Positions 6,511-11,745 of a stretch of DNA of 11,745 nucleotides are shown here, piece by piece. The DNA is from an uncultured Pseudomonas sp. (GTDB lineage: Bacteria > Pseudomonadota > Gammaproteobacteria > Pseudomonadales > Pseudomonadaceae). Position 1 is the stretch's first letter, and every line of letters starts with the position of its first letter. The notes under the pieces are model-generated. The model worked only from the letters and a program-made list of their open reading frames with translations, made no database searches and was not told the origin of the DNA. Made by a program: the position numbers and the translations under genes. The stretch covers positions 1 through 11,745 of the forward strand of contig CAMPJN010000088.1 of assembly GCA_946886875.1 (NCBI GenBank), written 5' to 3'.

Positions 6511-8727
6511 TTGAGGCCAGCGTCCGTCGCCCTGCGCAGGCATTGGCTGCGCCTGGTCGGGGCGTTAGTGCTGGGCTTGGTGATCGCCTTGCAGTTGTCG
6601 TCGCAGGTCGCCGACCGCAGCCTGCTCAATCGTCTGGATTTCATCTGGTACGACTGGCGCATGTGGCTTAGCGCCCACTACGAACAGATGCCGCAGGCCA
6701 CGCCCATCGTTATCGCCGATATCGACGAACAGTCGCTCAAGCTCGAAGGCCGTTGGCCTTGGAGTCGCGACAAGCTGGCGCTGCTCACCGAGCGATTGAC
6801 GCAAGCCGGCGCCACTGTGATTGCCTTCGACGTGGTGTTCGCCGAAGCGGAGGAATCGGCTTTTATCACCTGGCTGAAGCAGCAGCCCGACAATAGCCTG
6901 CCGGCACCGCAGATCGCCGCATTGCGCGAGCAGTGGAATCCGGATCGCCGTTTCGCCGAAGCGTTGCAGGGTACGGATACGGTGCTGGGCTTCTTCTTCC
7001 AAGACAACGCCGAGCACCGTACGGGACAGCTACCGCCGGCGGTTGCCTCCCTGGAGCAGGCCGGCCAGGGAGCCCCGGTGATACTGAGCAAGGACGGCTT
7101 CACCGGCAATATCCCGCTGATCGCCAATGGCGCTCGCAGCGGCGGCTTCGTCACCACCTTCGCCGATGCCGATGGGGTAATCCGTCGCACGCCCTTGCTG
7201 ATGGCCCATGACGGCCAAGTCTATCCGTCGCTTGCCTTGGCCGCGGCCATGAGTTTTATGCTGGTCGAGGAGTTGGATGTGCGCTTTGCCGCCATCGGCG
7301 ATGTGCTGGCGGTGTCCGCCGTGCAACTGAGCGACAAGCCGCTGTATACCGATGGCCTGGGCCGGGTGCTGGTGCCGTATCACGGCAAATCCGCGCCGGT
7401 GCGCTATCTACCGGCCTGGCGCATTCTCAGTGAGACTCCCGAACAGCTTGGCTTGGAAGGCGCCATAGTGCTGGTCGGCGGCTCGGCCATCGGTCTCTTC
7501 GATCTGGTCAACACGCCTTTGGCCACGGCATTTCCCGGTGTCGAGGTGCATGCCAATGTGATCCACGGCTTGCTGAACAGCCGCTTTCCCTACCGCCCGG
7601 CCTGGGAGCCCGGCGTCACCTTCACCCAATTGCTATTGACCGGCTTGCTGCTGATCGTGCTGATGCCACGGCGTTCGCCCTGGTTGCAGGCGGGCCTGAG
7701 TTTCGGCGCCTTGGCGGGGTGGACCGGGCTGAATCTATTGTTGTGGCTGCGCTACGGTCTGGATCTGCCCCTGGCCAGCACCTATCTGTTGGTGCTGGCA
7801 CTGGCTGGCTGGTTTATGTTCGAGGGCTTCGTGCGCGAGAGCCGCGCGCGCCAGGCGGTCACCAGCATGTTCGGCCAGTACGTGCCGGCGGCGCATATCC
7901 AGCAGATGCTCGACTCGCCGCAGCGCTATTCGATGGACGGCCAGAGCCGCGACATGACCGTGCTGTTCTCCGATATCCGCAGTTTCACCAGCATTTCTGA
8001 AAACCTCAGCGCCGCCGACCTGAAGACCCTGCTGAATTTCTACTTCACGCCCATCACCGAAGTGATTTTCCGTCACGGCGGCACTATCGATAAATACGTC
8101 GGCGATATGGTCATGGCCTTCTGGGGCGCGCCCTTGGCCGATCCGCAGCACCGCCGTAACTCGGTATTGGCGGCGCTGGAGATGATCGCCGTGACCGAGC
8201 GTCTGCGCGGCGAGCTGCGTGCGCGCAATATGCCGGAAATCGATATCGGCATCGGCCTCAACAGCGGCTTGATGAACGTCGGCGACATGGGCTCGCAGTA
8301 TCGCAAGGCCTACACCGTGCTCGGCGATGCGGTGAACCTCGGCTCGCGCCTGGAGAGCCTGACCAAGTTCTACGGCGTGCATATCCTGGTCGGCGCCAAT
8401 ACCGCAGCGGAAAACGCCGATATCGCCTTTCGTTTCATCGACCGCTTGCTGGTCAAAGGCAAGAACGAACCTGTCGATGCCTTCGAACCGCTCGGCCTTA
8501 TTGCCGAGTTGAGCGCCGCGCAGCATGAAGAACTCGCGCGCTATGAAGCGGCGCTGCAGCATTACCGCGCGCGGCGCTGGGATCTGGCCGCACAAGGTTT
8601 TCAGCAGCTGCGCGGCGCTCATCCCAAGGCCAAGCTGTACCGCATCTATTTGGAACGCATCCACGAACTGCGCGGACAGGAGCTGCCCGCCGATTGGGAC
8701 GGAACCTTCCGCCACCTCAACAAATAA
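6511..8727 (+). CDS. CHASE2-domain transmembrane class III adenylate cyclase
   Basis: The 738-residue product has one N-terminal membrane helix (about 13-30) and a periplasmic CHASE2 sensor (about 35-365; LDFIWYDWR, IVIADIDEQSLKLEGRWPWSR). Three membrane helices follow (about 371-387, 392-413, 420-440), then a cytoplasmic cyclase domain (about 475-650). Metal-binding D488 (FSDIRSFT) and D532 (YVGDMVMAFW) are 44 residues apart, as in family III cyclases. K528 and T602 sit at the base-selecting positions, and N609 and R613 at the transition-state positions. The Lys/Thr pair suggests ATP as substrate, hence cAMP. A helical tail of about 80 residues follows. The TTG start at 6511 lacks a strong SD, but later starts would lose the first membrane helix. 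It is divergent from the Slam-like/FecR operon and probably functionally linked to it. Domain calls are firm; the ligand is unknown. Confidence 0.92.
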   Translation: MRPASVALRRHWLRLVGALVLGLVIALQLSSQVADRSLLNRLDFIWYDWRMWLSAHYEQMPQATPIVIADIDEQSLKLEGRWPWSRDKLALLTERLTQAGATVIAFDVVFAEAEESAFITWLKQQPDNSLPAPQIAALREQWNPDRRFAEALQGTDTVLGFFFQDNAEHRTGQLPPAVASLEQAGQGAPVILSKDGFTGNIPLIANGARSGGFVTTFADADGVIRRTPLLMAHDGQVYPSLALAAAMSFMLVEELDVRFAAIGDVLAVSAVQLSDKPLYTDGLGRVLVPYHGKSAPVRYLPAWRILSETPEQLGLEGAIVLVGGSAIGLFDLVNTPLATAFPGVEVHANVIHGLLNSRFPYRPAWEPGVTFTQLLLTGLLLIVLMPRRSPWLQAGLSFGALAGWTGLNLLLWLRYGLDLPLASTYLLVLALAGWFMFEGFVRESRARQAVTSMFGQYVPAAHIQQMLDSPQRYSMDGQSRDMTVLFSDIRSFTSISENLSAADLKTLLNFYFTPITEVIFRHGGTIDKYVGDMVMAFWGAPLADPQHRRNSVLAALEMIAVTERLRGELRARNMPEIDIGIGLNSGLMNVGDMGSQYRKAYTVLGDAVNLGSRLESLTKFYGVHILVGANTAAENADIAFRFIDRLLVKGKNEPVDAFEPLGLIAELSAAQHEELARYEAALQHYRARRWDLAAQGFQQLRGAHPKAKLYRIYLERIHELRGQELPADWDGTFRHLNK

Positions 8728-8840
8728 GCACTGGCAGAAGTCACACCGCCGACGACCGTCCGGCGGCATTCATCAAATTGTCATGGTTTTGTGGCAGCGC
8801 GCTGCACGGAATGTCAGCAAACTCGCGCCTTACTGGGGTT

Positions 8841-8869
8841 CTGCATTCCTGCATTCCTGCATTCCTGCA
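8841..8869 (+). repeat. 8-bp tandem repeat just upstream of the hydrolase gene
   Basis: CTGCATTC is repeated three times without a mismatch, followed by a partial fourth copy (CTGCA). It ends 13 bases before the ATG at 8883. It lies in the 155-base gap (8728-8882) after the cyclase gene. The rest of that gap holds a small GC hairpin (CCGCCG 8746-8751, CGGCGG 8761-8766) without a T-run, and no clear promoter. Such short repeats can change copy number by slippage, here altering leader spacing or, with an upstream start, reading frame. Confidence 0.8.
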
Positions 8870-8882
8870 ATTTTGGTGTTCT

Positions 8883-9872
8883 ATGCGCGTGTTGATTTTA
8901 CTGGCCGTACTCTTGTGCGGCTTGCCTGCTATTGCCGCCGAGCGTTGCGACTCGCAAGTGCCGACCGAACGGGTCGCCTTGGGCGAGGTGACGCTGGCCT
9001 ACCAGAGTGTCGGCCGCGACAGCGATCCGGCGCTGCTGATGGTCATGGGGCTCGGCGGGCAACTGATCCATTGGCCCGATGAAGTGGTTGTGCGCCTGTG
9101 CCAGCAAGGCTTTCGGGTGATCCGCTTCGACAACCGCGACTCCGGCTTGAGCAGCTGGGCGCAGACGGCGCCAGCGGTCAACCTCGGCTACGAAGCGCTG
9201 CGCTACCGCGTGGGGCTGTCGGTTTCCGCGCCATACAGTTTGCGCGATATGGCCCTCGATGCCCTGGGCTTGATGGATACCCTGGGCGTGCGCCAATTCC
9301 ATGTGCTGGGCGCGAGCATGGGCGGGATGATCGCCCAACACCTGGCCGACCTGGTGCCCGAGCGGGTACAGAGCCTGACTCTGATCATGACCAGCTCCAG
9401 CGCCCAGGGCCTGCCCACGCCCAGCTCGGCTTTGCTCGCGCTGCTGGCCAAGCGCGAGGCGCCGAGCCGGGAAATGGCCCTCGAACAACAAGCCGATCTG
9501 CTCGCCGCCCTCGGCAGTCCGACGGTTACCGATGACCGTCAACTGCTTCTGCATCAGGCGCAAATCGCCTACGACCGTGCCTTCAACCCGGACGGCGTGC
9601 AGCGCCAGTTATTGGCGATCCTGGCGGAGCCCAGTCGCGTCGAACTGCTCAACCGTCTGCGCGTCCCGACCCTGGTGGTCCACGGCACCGCCGACCCGCT
9701 ACTGCCGGCGATGCACGGCGTACACGTCGCCGCGCATATCAAGGGCAGCGAACTGAAACTGATCCCCGGCCTGGCCCACCGTTTCCAGGAGGCGTTCAAG
9801 GAGCCGCTATTGGCGGCGGTATTGCCCCATCTGCAGGCGCATCGCCAGGACGGACACTGGGCTCAGTTGTAA
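8883..9872 (+). CDS. Exported alpha/beta hydrolase (esterase-like)
   Basis: The 329-residue product carries an N-terminal signal peptide (MRVLILLAVLLCGLPAIAA, cleaved near residue 18-19) and an alpha/beta-hydrolase fold. The probable catalytic triad is S145 in the elbow GASMGG, D271 in VVHGTADPLLP and H299 in GLAHRF. The oxyanion region is MVMGLGGQ, and FDNRDSGLSS is the usual strand-4 loop. It resembles the broad RdmC/aclacinomycin-methylesterase-like group, so a carboxyl-ester or similar substrate is likely, but none can be named. It should act in the periplasm or outside the cell. The ATG at 8883 is chosen because it starts the signal peptide, though its SD is poor (GGTG). An in-frame ATG at 8811 would read through the 8-bp repeats. 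It lies 155 bases after the cyclase in the same direction and is convergent with glpD; co-transcription with the cyclase is possible. Confidence 0.88.
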   Translation: MRVLILLAVLLCGLPAIAAERCDSQVPTERVALGEVTLAYQSVGRDSDPALLMVMGLGGQLIHWPDEVVVRLCQQGFRVIRFDNRDSGLSSWAQTAPAVNLGYEALRYRVGLSVSAPYSLRDMALDALGLMDTLGVRQFHVLGASMGGMIAQHLADLVPERVQSLTLIMTSSSAQGLPTPSSALLALLAKREAPSREMALEQQADLLAALGSPTVTDDRQLLLHQAQIAYDRAFNPDGVQRQLLAILAEPSRVELLNRLRVPTLVVHGTADPLLPAMHGVHVAAHIKGSELKLIPGLAHRFQEAFKEPLLAAVLPHLQAHRQDGHWAQL

Positions 9873-9936
9873 AACCGTTTGAAAGGCTAATTTTGCTGCG
9901 TTCAGGTATAAGCGCTTGAGTGTAGTGGCTGACTTC

Positions 9937-10003
9937 GTAGGGTGCGCCGTGCGCACCAAAACTAACGCCGATACCGATGCCCGGTGCGCGCGGCGCACCC
10001 TAC
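9937..10003. repeat. 21-base inverted repeat, REP-like, between hydrolase and glpD
   Basis: The left arm (9937-9957, GTAGGGTGCGCCGTGCGCACC minus its last base is a good probe) pairs with the right arm (9983-10003, ending GGCGCACCCTAC) with one mismatch in 21, across a 25-base spacer. GTAGGGTGCGC-type repeats are common between Pseudomonas genes and are a different sequence class from the repeat at 393-453. It lies between two convergent genes and could act as a bidirectional RNA hairpin or transcription barrier. The rest of 9873-10071 shows no gene that I can support. Confidence 0.75.
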
Positions 10004-10071
10004 CCACTGCGGCCTTTGCAAGCCGTGTCACTCTTCCCCAGTTGAATCGTGCAACACGCGATAAAAAGCAT

Positions 10072-10092
10072 AAAAAACCCCGCGTCTCGGGG
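10072..10092 (-). terminator. Rho-independent terminator of glpD
   Basis: Read on the minus strand: CCCCG, loop AGACG, CGGGG, then six T residues. It starts 38 bases after the glpD stop codon, the expected distance and orientation for a glpD terminator. The stem is only 5 bp but all GC. Confidence 0.85.
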
Positions 10093-10130
10093 AATCGGCG
10101 GGGCGGAGATCAACTGGTGAAAGCGTTGGC

Positions 10131-11672
10131 TCAGGCCACGTGGACGTCTCCCGGGCGCTGTGGTGATTGGCTGCAGATATAGTCGTTCAGGCGTGCCTGC
10201 TGTTCCGGGGTCATAAACAGGCCGAGCTTGCTGCGGCGCCAGAGGATATCGGCGGCGTCGATGGCCCATTCCTGTTGGCGCAGGTAGTCCACTTCGTGGG
10301 TATAGAGGCCACCGCCCAGGTGTTCACCGAGATCTTCGATCTTGGCCACGCCTTCGAGCAGTGCCCAGCTGCGGCTGCCGTAGCAGCTGGCCCAGCGTCG
10401 GGCGATGTTGCTGGGTAACCAGCCAAAGCGGCTGCACAGGGCTTTGACCAGGGCGCTATGGCTTTCCATTCGTTCACCGCCCGGCAGTGGGGCGGTGGCG
10501 GTCCAGCTCGGTTGCATCTTCGGGAAGAATGGCGCGAGTTGCGCCAGCGCCGATTCGGCCAGCTTGCGGTAGGTGGTCAGCTTGCCGCCGAATACCGAGA
10601 GCAGCGGCGCCTCGCCGGACTCTGCGGAGAGCGACAGGGTGTAGTCGCGGGTTACGGCCGAAGGGTCGTTGGATTCGTCGTCGCACAGGGGGCGCACACC
10701 GGCAAAGCTGTGCAGGATGTCCTGGCGGCTGATCTGTTTCTTGAAGTGGGCGTTGACCACTTGCAGCAGGTAATCGGTCTCTTCCTCGCTGATCGCTACT
10801 TTCGCCGGGTCGCCTTGGTATTCGCGGTCAGTGGTGCCGATCATGGTGAAGTTGTCGAGATAGGGGATGGCGAAGACGATACGGCGGTCTTCGTTCTGCA
10901 GGATATAGGCCTGCTCACCGTCGAACAGCTTCGGCACTATGATGTGGCTGCCCTGGATCAGGCGGATGCCGTAGGGCGAGCGTTGTTTCAGGTCGTCCTG
11001 GATAAAACGTGCGACCCAGGGGCCGGCGGCGTTCACCAGGGCGCGGGCGCGAATCGAATAGAGGCTGCCATCGGCGCGCTCCAGGTGGATGTGCCACAGC
11101 CCTTTGCTGCGCCGCGCACTGACGCAGCGGGTGCGGGTGTGCACATGGGCGCCTTTTTCCCGCGCGGCCATGGCGTTGAGCACCACCAGGCGGGCATCAT
11201 CGACCCAGCAATCGGAGTATTCGAAACCGCGGGTGATCTCCGCTTTCAGCGGGCTGCTCGCATCGAAGCGCAGGCCGCGCGATCCCGGCAGTTTCTCCCG
11301 CTTGCCGAGGTGATCGTAGAGAAACAGTCCGGCGCGAATCATCCAGGCCGGGCGTAGATGTGGGCGATGCGGCAGGATAAAACGCATGGGTTTGACGATG
11401 TGCGGCGCCTTGGCCAGCAGCACTTCGCGCTCGGCCAGGGCTTCGCGCACCAGGCGGAATTCGTAGTGTTCGAGATAGCGCAGGCCGCCGTGGATCAGTT
11501 TGCTGCTGGCCGAGGAGGTGTGTTGCGCCAAGTCGTCCTTTTCGCAAAGGAATACGGAAAGGCCGCGACCGGCAGCGTCGGCGGCGATACCGACGCCATT
11601 GATGCCGCCGCCAACGACCGCCAGGTCGTAAACTTCGGCGAGTGGGCTAACAGCGTTTGCTCGAATGGACAT
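10131..11672 (-). CDS. glpD: Aerobic glycerol-3-phosphate dehydrogenase (FAD, quinone-linked)
   Basis: GlpD oxidises sn-glycerol-3-phosphate to dihydroxyacetone phosphate at the inner face of the cytoplasmic membrane and passes the electrons through FAD to ubiquinone. It is central to growth on glycerol and lipids. The 513-residue length fits the family (about 500). The FAD-binding Rossmann motif GGGINGVG is at 21-28, followed by the GlpD-typical SSASSKLIHGGLRYLE (53-68). The second family signature, GGKLTTYRKLA, begins at residue 362. The C-terminal helical DAO_C domain is complete, ending PGDVHVA. The ATG at 11672 has only a weak SD (GGTG), but homology begins soon after (PLAEVYDLAVVGGG). 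The gene is monocistronic as far as seen, with its own terminator at 10072-10092. It is probably repressed by GlpR through a site at 11705-11724. Confidence 0.97.
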   Translation of the reverse strand: MSIRANAVSPLAEVYDLAVVGGGINGVGIAADAAGRGLSVFLCEKDDLAQHTSSASSKLIHGGLRYLEHYEFRLVREALAEREVLLAKAPHIVKPMRFILPHRPHLRPAWMIRAGLFLYDHLGKREKLPGSRGLRFDASSPLKAEITRGFEYSDCWVDDARLVVLNAMAAREKGAHVHTRTRCVSARRSKGLWHIHLERADGSLYSIRARALVNAAGPWVARFIQDDLKQRSPYGIRLIQGSHIIVPKLFDGEQAYILQNEDRRIVFAIPYLDNFTMIGTTDREYQGDPAKVAISEEETDYLLQVVNAHFKKQISRQDILHSFAGVRPLCDDESNDPSAVTRDYTLSLSAESGEAPLLSVFGGKLTTYRKLAESALAQLAPFFPKMQPSWTATAPLPGGERMESHSALVKALCSRFGWLPSNIARRWASCYGSRSWALLEGVAKIEDLGEHLGGGLYTHEVDYLRQQEWAIDAADILWRRSKLGLFMTPEQQARLNDYICSQSPQRPGDVHVA

Positions 11673-11704
11673 GGCAGCACCGAAAAGTCGAAAGTGAACG
11701 TCGT

Positions 11705-11724
11705 TATGTTCGATTTCGAAAATA
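11705..11724. promoter_or_regulatory. GlpR operator upstream of glpD
   Basis: TATGTTCGATTTCGAAAATA matches the E. coli GlpR operator consensus WATGTTCGWTAWCGAACATW at 18 of 20 positions. It lies 33-52 bases before the glpD ATG. A much weaker second copy (about 12 of 20) can be aligned at 11683-11702, which would place two operators about one DNA turn pair apart. GlpR is the DeoR-family repressor released by glycerol-3-phosphate. I see no unambiguous -35/-10 pair in the short upstream stretch that is available. Confidence 0.7.
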
Positions 11725-11745
11725 TGCTAGACCAATATCCACGAG

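Noticed and set aside
8746..8766. GC hairpin after the cyclase gene as a terminator
   Set aside because: The stem is six pairs with a 9-base loop, and no T-run follows, so it was not called.
7735..8769. 344-codon open frame antisense to the cyclase
   Set aside because: It mirrors the cyclase catalytic domain, which has all its active-site residues, and no independent family features were seen.
8778..8795. Possible Pho box (TTGTCAT-GGTT-TTGTGGC) before the hydrolase
   Set aside because: The first half fits the CTGTCAT consensus, but the second matches in only about four of seven positions, and no promoter is visible around it.
10458..11357. 299-codon open frame antisense to glpD
   Set aside because: It is fully inside glpD, which is a clear full-length family member.

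Overview
The window reads as a chromosomal segment of a Pseudomonas-group gammaproteobacterium. It is GC-rich, its MetR, MetE and GlpD proteins are of the Pseudomonas type, and it carries the short GTAGGAGCGAGC-type inverted repeats that are scattered through Pseudomonas genomes. Two housekeeping blocks flank a central surface and signalling block. No RNA genes, insertion sequences, CRISPR arrays or phage genes were seen.

Left (1-2882): the 5' part of metR runs leftward off the edge. It is divergent from metE, the B12-independent methionine synthase. The 217-base gap between them holds a perfect 22-base REP-type inverted repeat and a TGAG-N5-CTCA palindrome that resembles a MetR binding site.

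Centre (2915-8727): a two-gene leftward operon encodes (i) an outer-membrane protein with periplasmic TPRs and a C-terminal beta-barrel, of the DUF560/Slam (type XI secretion) type, and (ii) a 707-residue exported protein with a FecR domain, a long Ser/Thr-rich linker and a beta-rich C-terminus. The stop codon of (i) overlaps the strong Shine-Dalgarno sequence of (ii). Divergent from this operon is a CHASE2 receptor fused to a class III nucleotide cyclase whose active-site residues predict cAMP production. The three genes look like one module: an exporter, its possible cargo, and a membrane receptor that could turn an envelope signal into cAMP. This is the most interesting part of the window. 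The link between the parts is inferred from gene order and protein architecture.

Right (8728-11745): an exported alpha/beta hydrolase is preceded by an 8-bp tandem repeat close to its start codon. It converges on glpD, the aerobic glycerol-3-phosphate dehydrogenase. The gap between them holds a 21-base near-perfect inverted repeat and a good intrinsic terminator for glpD. Upstream of glpD, at the right edge, is a sequence very close to the GlpR operator consensus.
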